Made by a program: the position numbers and the translations under genes. Shown one piece after another: positions 25,516 through 34,171 of a DNA stretch of 64,000 nt. Under the pieces are notes generated by a model. That model worked only from the letters and a program-made list of their open reading frames with translations, ran no database searches and was not told where the DNA came from. The DNA is from Sedimenticola hydrogenitrophicus (lineage in GTDB: Bacteria; Pseudomonadota; Gammaproteobacteria; Chromatiales; Chromatiaceae): assembly GCF_029017505.1 (NCBI RefSeq), contig NZ_JAQGEI010000026.1, positions 1 to 64,000 of the forward strand, given 5' to 3'. How positions within the stretch are numbered: the first letter of the stretch is position 1; the number at the start of each line of letters is the position of its first letter.

Positions 25516-25675
25516 GTTGCTCATATCTGCCCGGACGGCCTGTTCATCAAACTGCAATATTAATTTGGATACTTTTTGTACAATTTTTAATCCACATTAA
25601 AATCAAACAGTTATAATGAACGGCCGGAGAACGGGCAGACCGGACCGGCAACCATGCTGAAAATTCTCACTGATC

Positions 25676-25691
25676 TGGCACGGTGTTAGCA
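25676..25691 (+). promoter_or_regulatory. Near-consensus sigma-54 promoter upstream of ycgN
   Basis: TGGCACGGTGTTAGCA has a perfect -24 element (TGGCACG), GG-N10-GC spacing and a -12 with one mismatch. Predicted transcription starts near 25702, leaving a leader of about 130 nt before the ATG at 25832. The leader contains GC-rich hairpins and might be a regulatory or small RNA. Confidence 0.5.
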
Positions 25692-25831
25692 AACTCTCAA
25701 GCGGACAATGACTTAGCGGCTAATCCAGACAAATGTCGCTCCCGGATCCGGCCGGCCCCGGTGCTTCCAACCCGGGACGAAATCCACACTCGGGGCAGCC
25801 ACATCCGGCCAATCACTGGTAGAATAGCTGG

Positions 25832-26275
25832 ATGTCGCCATCCGCAATCCCATTCTGGGTCCACAAGTCCCTCGCGCAGATGACCCCCGAAGAGTGGGAG
25901 TCGCTGTGCGACGGCTGCGGCAAATGTTGCCTGCACCGCTTTGAAGATGAAGAGACCCGGGAGATTCAGTTCACCAATGTCTGTTGCCGTTATCTGGACC
26001 AGTCCGTCTGCCGCTGCAGCGACTATCCCAACCGCTCGCTCAATGTGCCCGACTGCGTCAGCATCACCCTGGAGGTGCTGGAGGACCCCTACTGGCTCCC
26101 CGAGAGTTGCGCCTACCGGTTACTGGCGGAGGGAAGGCCGCTGCCGGAGTGGCACCCGCTTGTCTCCGGAACCGGGGAGACGGTCATCTACAGTGGCAAT
26201 TCGGTGGGCGGACGGGTGATCAGTGAACTGCAGGCCGACAACCTGGATCACCACATCATCGACTGGATCAGATAA
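25832..26275 (+). CDS. YcgN-family cysteine-cluster protein (UPF0260)
   Basis: This 147-aa protein is full length for the YcgN/UPF0260 family. It shows the characteristic cysteine set: CDGCGKCC near residues 28-35, CCRYLD, CRCSDYPNR, PDC and the SCAYRLL block. These suggest metal or Fe-S binding, and the family function is unknown. The DUF3549 gene follows 21 bp later, so the two are likely co-transcribed. Confidence 0.92.
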   Translation: MSPSAIPFWVHKSLAQMTPEEWESLCDGCGKCCLHRFEDEETREIQFTNVCCRYLDQSVCRCSDYPNRSLNVPDCVSITLEVLEDPYWLPESCAYRLLAEGRPLPEWHPLVSGTGETVIYSGNSVGGRVISELQADNLDHHIIDWIR

Positions 26276-26296
26276 CCGCAGAGCGGCGAGACCCCC

Positions 26297-27355
26297 GTGG
26301 AACCGATCAGCACCATTACCGAATTTCTGCAAACCAGCGGTGCCCGACTGCGCTTTTTTGACATGGGACGGCGGGTGGACCAGCTCCCCCGCGACCGCTT
26401 CATGCAGTTCGAAAAGACCGAAATCCCCTACCCTTACCCGCTGCAGCAGCAGGCCTGGTTCGCCCTGCTGTTGCAGGACAAGAACGCTCGACAGGAGCCA
26501 TTGATCTGGTTCCTGCGCCTGCCGCTGGACGAACAGGGCCGCCTGCTGCAGGCGGCCCGCGACGATTTCATGCACCGCCTGATCGAGCGGATCGGTGAAA
26601 GGGTGCAGGCGGACAATGAAGATCGGCAACTGGACACCGCGCTGCAGGACAACCCCTACAGCTTCAAGCCGAAGGAAGAGCGCATGGCGGTGTTCCATGC
26701 CCAGGTTTCCCGTCTGCTGAACGCCCCACCCTCCCGCTTCTATGCGCATGCACAGCAATACATTTCCGGCCAGCCCGGATGGGAGCAGTGGTCCTTCGTC
26801 GGCTATCAGGGCATCGCCGACCTGGCGGCCCGGCTGGATCAGGATGGCAACGAGACCGCCCTGGTCAAGGCCATCCCCGCGCTGCCGGTCCAGCCCTTGA
26901 TCGCCCTCTGCCACTGCCTGGAGAATGAGGCCACCTCCCGGGGAATAACCGAGGCCCTGCTCGACCGGGTCGCGCAGGAGCTGCAGCGGACCAACCCCGA
27001 CCCCGGCCTGCTGGCGGCCGCCATCCGCGGCAGCGCCCGCTCCGGCGCGCCGGGGCCGCAACGGGCACTGATCAGCCGGATTCTCGCCTCCCCGGGCGGC
27101 AACCATATCGAGATCCTGAGCGCCGTCTCCGGGCGCGCCTGGGAACAGCTGCTGGACGTCGAGCTGCGCCGCCTGTTCCTGGAGCGCCTGGCCGAGAACA
27201 GCGCCGGTCAGGAGGCGTTCAACCTCTGCATGGCCGATCTGCTCTACCTGCCGGGCATGCGCCAGCCGCTCCTGGCCGCGGTCCGCGACCCCGGCCGTTC
27301 GGTACCGCTTTCGCGTGCGATCGGCGCCCTGTTTCAGGGTGTCACGCAGGGCTAG
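26297..27355 (+). CDS. DUF3549 family protein
   Basis: This 352-aa soluble protein matches the DUF3549 pattern, with an N-terminal TITEFLQTSGARLRFFDMGRR motif, FWFLRLPLDEQG-like middle and long helical C-terminal half. It starts at GTG (26297) close behind ycgN. The family occurs widely in gammaproteobacteria and has no established function. Confidence 0.88.
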   Translation: MEPISTITEFLQTSGARLRFFDMGRRVDQLPRDRFMQFEKTEIPYPYPLQQQAWFALLLQDKNARQEPLIWFLRLPLDEQGRLLQAARDDFMHRLIERIGERVQADNEDRQLDTALQDNPYSFKPKEERMAVFHAQVSRLLNAPPSRFYAHAQQYISGQPGWEQWSFVGYQGIADLAARLDQDGNETALVKAIPALPVQPLIALCHCLENEATSRGITEALLDRVAQELQRTNPDPGLLAAAIRGSARSGAPGPQRALISRILASPGGNHIEILSAVSGRAWEQLLDVELRRLFLERLAENSAGQEAFNLCMADLLYLPGMRQPLLAAVRDPGRSVPLSRAIGALFQGVTQG

Positions 27356-27677
27356 CACTGACCTTTACCCATATAAGTCCACATAAGTGGGACGGCGTGC
27401 ATCCGGCGTAGGATGGGTGGCGCGCCCCCATGAACTCTCCGCCCGCTCCCTCTCCAGCGCGCAACCCATCGCGCACCCGCATCCGCATCCGAAGATGGGT
27501 TCCGGCGCGCCCGACCGCCGCGGACAGCTGTCAACAAGGGTGCCGCGTGTCCATCGGTATAACCTCACCACCACGCTGCCGTCAGTCACCGAATAAAACC
27601 ACAACAAAGCCAGTCAAATCAGTCAGTTCTGGCAAAAAAATAACTCCGCGACAGAAACCATGCCCTATGCTTAAGGT
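27356..27677. repeat. Intergenic stretch with an imperfect inverted repeat
   Basis: GATGGGTGGCGCGC (27412-27425) and GCGCGCAACCCATC (27457-27470) form a 14-bp inverted repeat with one mismatch, and a related word follows near 27494. This looks like a REP-type element. The rest of the 322-bp gap shows no gene or clear promoter. Confidence 0.45.
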
Positions 27678-28088
27678 ATGTCACACCTCTACCTGTCCCA
27701 ACACCTGCGCGATCAGCTGGGACTGCTGGCCAGTCTCGCGTATCCGCATGAGACCTGTGGCGTCCTGTTCGGCAAGCAGGTACAGGGACATATCTCGGTG
27801 CATAAAGTGGAGCAGGTGGCCTACCCGGACCAGATGGAAGGCGACTTCCACCTGGAACTGCTCAACCAGCAGCAGCTTGACCGCAAAACCCGACAGCAGG
27901 GGCTGGAGATCGTCGGCATCTGGCGCGCCCTGCCGGACCACAGCCATGTCCCCTCCGAGGACGAACGGCACCTGGTCACCCCCGGCTACTCCTACCTGAT
28001 CGCCTCCGTCACCCCGGTGGGGATCGCGGAGCTGCGCTCGTGGCGTCTCAGCAGCAACCGCTTCGAAGAGGAGGATCTGGTCTCTTGA
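27678..28088 (+). CDS. JAMM/MPN-like protein lacking the zinc ligands
   Basis: This 136-aa protein has the MPN/Mov34 fold pattern of bacterial JAMM peptidases: an early HETCGVLFG with the conserved Glu (E25) and a late GIW...PDH...VPSED block. In active relatives this block reads H-S-H-P-D-H-x3-P-S-x2-D. Here the two zinc-binding histidines are Arg83 and Leu85 and the final Asp is Glu96. The protein is therefore probably not a metallopeptidase and may only bind a ubiquitin-like or sulfur-carrier protein. A short AAGG lies close to the ATG. Confidence 0.75.
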   Translation: MSHLYLSQHLRDQLGLLASLAYPHETCGVLFGKQVQGHISVHKVEQVAYPDQMEGDFHLELLNQQQLDRKTRQQGLEIVGIWRALPDHSHVPSEDERHLVTPGYSYLIASVTPVGIAELRSWRLSSNRFEEEDLVS

Positions 28089-28246
28089 CTCGCCTTGCTT
28101 ACAAAATCCCAGCCGGCCGCGACAACTCCTCACGCCGTGATATTTCACCCTGCAAGCGGCAGGAATCCCGCCGCCGGTAGCCGAATTGCATTCGATGCCG
28201 CGAAGTGTCATGCTCCGGAAAATCCCATTATTCCCGAGCCTTAGGC

Positions 28247-29095
28247 ATGGATATCGCACTGCTCAGAACTTTTCTCGAGGTGGCCAAGGTACGTCATTTC
28301 GGCAAGGCGGCGGAGACGCTCTGCGTCACCCAGTCCGCCGTCAGCGCGCGCATCAAACAGCTTGAGTCGACCCTGGGCGTGGATCTGTTCATCCGCAAAC
28401 GCGGCGACATCCAGTTGACCCTCGCCGGCAACAGGCTGCAGCGCCATGCCGAGACCATCGTCAAGGGGTGGGCGCGGGCGCGCCAGGATATCGCCATGGA
28501 GTCCTCGCTCTCCGACTCCATTGCCATCGGCTGCATGAATGACCTCTGGGACATTCTGGTAAAGGGGTTATGCCTGCAGCTGGCCCATCAGGCCCCGGAG
28601 ATGATGCTGCAGGTGGAGATCCTGACCCGCGAGACCCTGGTCCAGCGTCTCACCTCCGGTCTGCTCGACCTGGTGTTCATGTTTGAACCGCCGCAGATGT
28701 CCGAGTTGAGCATCAGCAAGGTGATGGAGGTCCCGCTGGTCATGGTCTCCTCCCGGCAGGGGCTTTGCGCCGCCGAAGCGGTACACTCCGGCTACACCCT
28801 GGTGGACTGGGGCAACAGTTTTGCCAGCCTGCACGCCGAGTACTTTCCCGATGCGGCGGTGCCGATGATGCGCGCCGGATCGGGCGGGCTGGCCTACGAC
28901 CTGATCCGGCAACAGGGCGGCACCGCCTATCTTGCCGAACAGATGGTGGCCGGGGCGCTGGAACAGGGCCAGCTGTTCCGGGTCGCGGACGCGCCGGTGA
29001 TCGAGCGGCAGGTTTATCGGGTCGTACGCCCCGAGAGCGAATACCGCAAACCGGTCAGGAGTGCCCTCGCCTGTCTGCAGGCGGGCGCCTGCTAA
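28247..29095 (+). CDS. LysR-family transcriptional regulator (HdfR-like)
   Basis: This 282-aa regulator starts at MDIALLRTFLEV, the usual LysR beginning, so I place the start at 28247 rather than at 28205. Residues 1-60 form the winged helix-turn-helix (AAETLCVTQSAVSARIKQLESTLGVDLF). The ligand-binding domain covers about 90-280. No divergent partner gene is close, so the target is unclear. Confidence 0.9.
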   Translation: MDIALLRTFLEVAKVRHFGKAAETLCVTQSAVSARIKQLESTLGVDLFIRKRGDIQLTLAGNRLQRHAETIVKGWARARQDIAMESSLSDSIAIGCMNDLWDILVKGLCLQLAHQAPEMMLQVEILTRETLVQRLTSGLLDLVFMFEPPQMSELSISKVMEVPLVMVSSRQGLCAAEAVHSGYTLVDWGNSFASLHAEYFPDAAVPMMRAGSGGLAYDLIRQQGGTAYLAEQMVAGALEQGQLFRVADAPVIERQVYRVVRPESEYRKPVRSALACLQAGAC

Positions 29096-29277
29096 GGGCT
29101 ATGGGCTCGCGCAGGAAGCATTTCCCATCGCCGGTGCGCGGCTTGACTCCGACCCCGGTGTGATTCGGCGATTTTATAAACGGTTTTCGACCCGATGAGA
29201 CTGATGGGTCATCAGGAAGGCGGATGGGATGGGTTGAAGATGCCGGTACGGCAGGGCGCGTACCGGCATCGCCGAAA

Positions 29278-29466
29278 TCAGAAAAAATCCGAATGCTTGT
29301 CGGTATTCCGGCGGGGACTGCTGGGTTTGCGCGCGCCCTCTTTGTCACGCATCGTAGAGCGCTTGCTTCTGCCCCCGTCATTCTGCTTACGGTTCTTATG
29401 ATGCACTTTATCCGACCACTCACCGAGGTCGTCATCATACTCATCCCTATCGGAACGTCTACTCAC
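29278..29466 (-). CDS. Small charged hypothetical protein
   Basis: This 62-aa protein starts at GTG with GGAGAT 6 nt upstream. It is very rich in Arg, Lys, Asp and Ser, with an acidic N-terminus (DRDEYDDDLGEW) and a basic remainder, and is probably disordered. The good ribosome site supports it as real. No function can be given. Confidence 0.55.
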   Translation of the reverse strand: MSRRSDRDEYDDDLGEWSDKVHHKNRKQNDGGRSKRSTMRDKEGARKPSSPRRNTDKHSDFF

Positions 29467-29652
29467 TGTCAGATCTCCAACAAATATTGGCTAGAAATTG
29501 ATGGTCAGGTGATATTTTTTACTGCGAAATGGACCGAAAAAACAACTTAAAAATTTTATGACGTATTCAACGTGGCGGCCTGCTCCGGCTTTTAACCCGC
29601 TATGTTCCAGGCCGGACGGGCGGCCAGACCGGCGCCTGGGCCGGCAAAACAG

Positions 29653-29838
29653 TCAGTCAAGGCCATTGAAATCGGGATCGCCCAACAGCTGACGCAGCCG
29701 GCGCAGCTCCATCAGCTGTTCCACCCGGCGCCTGGCCTCAGGCGAACTCTTCTTCGCCTTTGAGGAGATATATTCCATATCGGACTCCTCCTCGGATTCC
29801 AGATCATCATTATCCAGAACATCATCTACCGTATTCAT
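29653..29838 (-). CDS. PA3496-family small protein
   Basis: This 61-aa protein has an acidic first half (DDVLDNDDLESEEESD) and a conserved-looking helical C-terminus (ARRRVEQLMELRRLRQLLGD). This pattern matches the small PA3496 family, annotated as putative envelope integrity proteins. It stands alone between LysR and trhP. Confidence 0.7.
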   Translation of the reverse strand: MNTVDDVLDNDDLESEEESDMEYISSKAKKSSPEARRRVEQLMELRRLRQLLGDPDFNGLD

Positions 29839-29992
29839 TCATGCCCAACTCACGCAAATAAAAGAGGCACAGTAATTACTCCCAGTGGCCTGGAGAGGTA
29901 AAGTTAATATTTTTTGTCGTGAAGATGAAAATAATTGATCGATAGCCGTGCCATCGCGGCCTGCTTTCCGCGACCGGGGAGGTCCCATAATA

Positions 29993-31324
29993 CTAGCCGA
30001 TGGCGCGACCCCGCTCCTCAAGCAGGCGGGTAATGAGCCCCATCCGCACATCGTCCCGGGGCAGCCGGGCCTTGACCACATAGCCGCCACCGGGGGCCTC
30101 GGTCATGGGATTGCCGTGCTGGTCCTCCAGCGCATCCAGGATGAACTGCCGGTTGCCCGCCGGCGTCAGCAACTCCAGCCGGTCACCCACGGCAAACTTG
30201 TTCTTCACGTCCAGCCACACCTTGCCCTCCCCGGCATCCCCCACCAGTACCTCGGCCACGAACTGCTGGCGGGCGCTGCGGGAGGAGTTGTCCCGGTAGG
30301 ATTGCAGCTCCTGGCTTTCATGGCGCTGGTAGAAACCGTCGGTATAGCCGCGACTGGAGAGATTCTCCAGCTCGCCCATCAGCTCGGGACGGAACGGCCG
30401 CCCGGCGACCGCGTCATCGATCGCCTGCCGGTAGATCTGGGTGGTGCGGGCGGTGTAATAGTGGGACTTGGTGCGGCCCTCGATCTTCAGGCAGTCGACC
30501 CCGATCTGGACTAGCCGGTGGATGTGCTCCACCGCCCGCAGGTCCTTGGAGTTCATGATATAGGTGCCCTGCTCATCCTCGAAGATCGGCATGTACTCCC
30601 CGGGCCGCTCCTTCTCCTCCAGCAGATAGACACTGTCAGCCGCCGGGTGGCGCGGCTGACCCGACTGGCCCGACTGGGCCACTCCGGTGAGCTCTTCCCC
30701 CGCGGTGGTCTGCCCCACCTTGTACTCCCAGCGGCAGGAGTTGGTGCAGCTGCCCTGGTTGGCGTCGCGATGGTTGAAATAACCCGACAGCAGGCAGCGC
30801 CCGGAGTAGGCGATGCAGAGCGCGCCATGCACGAACACCTCCAGCTCCATCTCCGGACAGGCCTGACGGATCTCCTCGACCTCATCCAGGGAGAGTTCCC
30901 GGGAGAGGATCACCCGGGTCAGGCCCACCTGCTGCCAGAACCGGACCGAGGCGGCATTCACCGTGTTCTCCTGTACCGAGAGATGCACCGGCAGCTCCGG
31001 CCAGCGCTCGCGCACCAGCATAATCAGGCCGGGATCGGACATGATCAGGGCATCCGGGCCCAGCGCCACCACCGGCGCTATATCCTCCATGAAGGTCTTC
31101 AACTTGGCCCCGTGAGGCATCAGGTTGCAGGCCAGGAAGAACTGCTTGCCCTGATCGTGGGCCTCGGCGATGCCGATGGCCAGGTTCTCCTCCATGAAAT
31201 CGTTATTGCGCACCCGCAGGCTGTAGCGGGGCATCCCGGCATAGACCGCGTCGGCGCCATAGGCGAAGGCGTAGCGCATGTTCTTCAGGGTTCCCGCGGG
31301 GGAGAGCAGTTCGGGTCGTTTCAT
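29993..31324 (-). CDS. trhP: tRNA hydroxylation protein TrhP (YegQ, peptidase U32 family)
   Basis: This 443-aa protein (E. coli YegQ has 453) begins with PELLSPAGTLKNMRYAFAYGADAVYAG and has the U32 signature EVFVHGALCIAYSGRCLLSGYFNHRDANQGSC with its cysteines. In E. coli YegQ/TrhP takes part in prephenate-dependent hydroxylation of U34 in tRNA. The N-terminal ATG has no long upstream extension, and the 117-bp gap to the divergent GGDEF gene would hold both promoters. Confidence 0.93.
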   Translation of the reverse strand: MKRPELLSPAGTLKNMRYAFAYGADAVYAGMPRYSLRVRNNDFMEENLAIGIAEAHDQGKQFFLACNLMPHGAKLKTFMEDIAPVVALGPDALIMSDPGLIMLVRERWPELPVHLSVQENTVNAASVRFWQQVGLTRVILSRELSLDEVEEIRQACPEMELEVFVHGALCIAYSGRCLLSGYFNHRDANQGSCTNSCRWEYKVGQTTAGEELTGVAQSGQSGQPRHPAADSVYLLEEKERPGEYMPIFEDEQGTYIMNSKDLRAVEHIHRLVQIGVDCLKIEGRTKSHYYTARTTQIYRQAIDDAVAGRPFRPELMGELENLSSRGYTDGFYQRHESQELQSYRDNSSRSARQQFVAEVLVGDAGEGKVWLDVKNKFAVGDRLELLTPAGNRQFILDALEDQHGNPMTEAPGGGYVVKARLPRDDVRMGLITRLLEERGRAIG

Positions 31325-31441
31325 GGGCTAGAGGATTATCAGCGTTGTTCGTGGGGCCGGTGGGGTCGGAGAGGCGAACTATAACGCAGAGCCCGGCGCA
31401 GGACCAAAGGAACATGACCCCGTATTTGACAAGGTAAGCCG

Positions 31442-34057
31442 ATGCCGCCGGTTAAAGTCTCGCTCCCCGCGGCCGCTAATGCCCTGTACCCCTTTCAGCC
31501 CCGGCATTATGGCATGATCTGCAGTCAAGAAATCAGCACTGAATCCACCAGGAGTATCACGGTCGGCGACATCATCAGCCGAAAAATCCTCAACTGTCCG
31601 CCGTCGACGCCGATCATTGAAGCCGCCAATATGATGTGGCAGTCACGTTGCAGCGCCATTGTCATCACCTACAACCAGTTGCCGCTGGGGATCTGGACCG
31701 AGGCGGACGCTCTGAAACTGGACCTGACCGAGGATCCACAGGCGGTCCATCAACCGATCTCCAGCGTCATGAGCCGACCGGTTAAGAGTATTGAACAGCA
31801 CGCCACGCTGGAGAAGGCCGAACGGCTGCTGCAACTGGAACAGATCCGTCACCTGCTGGTCATCGACCGGGATGCCCAGCCGGTGGGCCTGCTCAGCCAG
31901 AGCGACCTGGTCCGCGCCCAGGGGGTGGAGCACGATTTGCTGTTGCGCAACATCTCCACCCTATTGAAGCGACCGCTGGTCATCCTCGCGGCGCACCTGC
32001 CACTCAACCAGGCGATCCAAAGGCTACGCGAAGCCGGGGTCGATGCGGCGGCCGTTTTCTATGCTGACGATGCGCCCTACGGCATCTTCACCGAGCGGGA
32101 TTTCCTCAAGACCATCGCCACCCGGTGCACAAGCGCCTGTGTCGGCGACGTGGCCAGCCGCCCGCTGTTGATGCAACCGGACCACCTGTCGCTGATGCAG
32201 GCACGAACCATTTTCGATCAACAGGGCTTCCGCCATCTCGGCATCACCGGCGCGGGCGGCAACCTGATGGGTATCCTCTCGTTTTCCGAGATCCTCACCG
32301 GCATCGATCACCATCACGTGGACGACCTGCGCAACGCCCTGCGGGACCGGCGCATTGCCCTGGAGCATTCGCAGGAGAACCTGCACCTGGCGCAGCAGGT
32401 CATCAGGGCCTCCCGCGACGGCATCATGGTGACCGACGCCAGGGGCTTCATCCAGTCGGTCAATCCGGCCTTCACCCGGATCACCGGCTACAGCGCGGAA
32501 GAGAGCATCGGCAACACCCCGGCGCTGCTCAAATCGGGCCGCCACGACGCCGCCTTCTACCAGCAGATGTGGGGCGCCGTGCACAGCGACGGTTACTGGG
32601 CCGGCGAAGTGTGGAACCGGCGCAAAAATGGCGAGATCTATCCGGAGTGGCTGAGCATCAACGTCATCCGCAATCATGAAGGCGAGATCACCAAGCTGGC
32701 GGCCATACTGTCGGACATCACCGACCGCAAGAAGAGTGAAGAGCAGATCAAGAACCTCGCCTTCTATGATGTGCTCACCGGCCTGCCCAACCGGCGCCTG
32801 TTCAACGACCGTCTCAACGTGGCCATCGCCAACGCCCACCGTCACGACCACCTGCTGGGGATCGTGTTCATCGACCTGGACCTGTTCAAGCGCATCAACG
32901 ACACCCTGGGACACAGCGCCGGCGACCAGCTGCTGGTGGAGGTGGCCCGGCGTATCCAGAGCGAGATGCGTGAGGGCGACACCGCCGCGCGCATGGGTGG
33001 GGACGAGTTCACCCTGCTGCTACAGGAGATCGAGGATGCCGATGCCGCGGTGGCCATGGTGCACCGGATCATCGGCGCCATCGCCAAGCCGATCACCCTG
33101 GCCAACAACACACTCTACATCACCGCCAGTATCGGCATCAGCATCTACCCCCACGACGGCAACAACAGCGAGACCCTGATCCGCAACGCGGATACCGCCA
33201 TGTACCGTGCCAAGGATGACGGCAGAAACAGCTACCAGCTCTACACCGCCACCATGAACGCCACCTCCCTGGAGCACCTGGCGATGGAGAGCAACCTGCG
33301 CAAGGCGATCAAGGAGCGGGAATTCACCTTGCACTACCAGGCCAAGGTGCTGGCGGAGAGCGGCCGGATCACCGGCGTTGAGGCGTTGATCCGCTGGCAA
33401 CACGCCGAACTGGGCTATATCGCACCCGCCCTGTTCATCCCGCTGGCGGAGAATATCGGCCTCATCCCCGAACTGGGCGACTGGGTGCTGGAGACCGCCA
33501 TCAACCAGTGCCGCGAGTGGATCGGCAAGGGCCTGGGGGAGTTCCGTATCGCGGTCAATGTCTCGGCACGCCAGCTGATCCAGCCCGAATTCAGCGAGCG
33601 GCTGATCGGCATGCTGCAACAGGCGCGGGTGGAGCCCCGCTACCTGGAGCTGGAACTGACCGAGAGCGCGGTGATGGAGCGTCCGCACGAAGTCATTCCC
33701 ATGCTCACGGCCCTGAAGAGCCACGGCATCCATATCTCCATCGACGACTTCGGCACCGGCTACTCCAACTTCGGCTACCTGAAACGGCTGCCAATCGACA
33801 AGCTGAAGATCGATCTCTCGTTCATCCGCGATGTACCGACCAACCGGGATGACGCCGAACTGGTGGCGGCGATGATCGCCATGGCCCACAAACTGAGGCT
33901 CTCGGTGATCGCCGAGGGGGTGGAGAACCGGCAGCAGATCGATTTCCTCAAACAGCACCACTGCGACGAACTGCAGGGCTACTTCATTACCCGTCCCCTG
34001 CCGGCCAAGTCCATCGAGCCGCTGCTGATTGCCGGCACCCTCCCACTGGATCGGTAA
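31442..34057 (+). CDS. CBS-PAS-GGDEF-EAL protein
   Basis: This 871-aa cytoplasmic protein contains four CBS motifs (about residues 40-300), which usually sense adenine nucleotides, then a PAS domain (about 318-430). The GGDEF domain has an intact RMGGDEF (about 520) with an upstream REGD inhibitory site. The EAL domain has GVEALIRW and DDFGTGYSNFGYL motifs. Both c-di-GMP synthesis and hydrolysis are therefore possible. No membrane segment is present. AAGG precedes the ATG by 7 nt; a start at the later MICSQE (codon 25) is an alternative. Confidence 0.92.
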   Translation: MPPVKVSLPAAANALYPFQPRHYGMICSQEISTESTRSITVGDIISRKILNCPPSTPIIEAANMMWQSRCSAIVITYNQLPLGIWTEADALKLDLTEDPQAVHQPISSVMSRPVKSIEQHATLEKAERLLQLEQIRHLLVIDRDAQPVGLLSQSDLVRAQGVEHDLLLRNISTLLKRPLVILAAHLPLNQAIQRLREAGVDAAAVFYADDAPYGIFTERDFLKTIATRCTSACVGDVASRPLLMQPDHLSLMQARTIFDQQGFRHLGITGAGGNLMGILSFSEILTGIDHHHVDDLRNALRDRRIALEHSQENLHLAQQVIRASRDGIMVTDARGFIQSVNPAFTRITGYSAEESIGNTPALLKSGRHDAAFYQQMWGAVHSDGYWAGEVWNRRKNGEIYPEWLSINVIRNHEGEITKLAAILSDITDRKKSEEQIKNLAFYDVLTGLPNRRLFNDRLNVAIANAHRHDHLLGIVFIDLDLFKRINDTLGHSAGDQLLVEVARRIQSEMREGDTAARMGGDEFTLLLQEIEDADAAVAMVHRIIGAIAKPITLANNTLYITASIGISIYPHDGNNSETLIRNADTAMYRAKDDGRNSYQLYTATMNATSLEHLAMESNLRKAIKEREFTLHYQAKVLAESGRITGVEALIRWQHAELGYIAPALFIPLAENIGLIPELGDWVLETAINQCREWIGKGLGEFRIAVNVSARQLIQPEFSERLIGMLQQARVEPRYLELELTESAVMERPHEVIPMLTALKSHGIHISIDDFGTGYSNFGYLKRLPIDKLKIDLSFIRDVPTNRDDAELVAAMIAMAHKLRLSVIAEGVENRQQIDFLKQHHCDELQGYFITRPLPAKSIEPLLIAGTLPLDR

Positions 34058-34171
34058 TCAGACTTCCGGTCCAAAGCAATTGGGCCGTGGCTTTGTTCCG
34101 CGCCGGGTTTACAGTATCCTCCCCTTCAGCACAACGACTCTCCCACAACCTTTGCAGCACCGGGCAGATCC

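Noticed and set aside
25481-25620. Chromosomal replication origin
   Set aside because: Only three boxes in a short span and none of the usual origin genes nearby; a regulatory site is the safer call.
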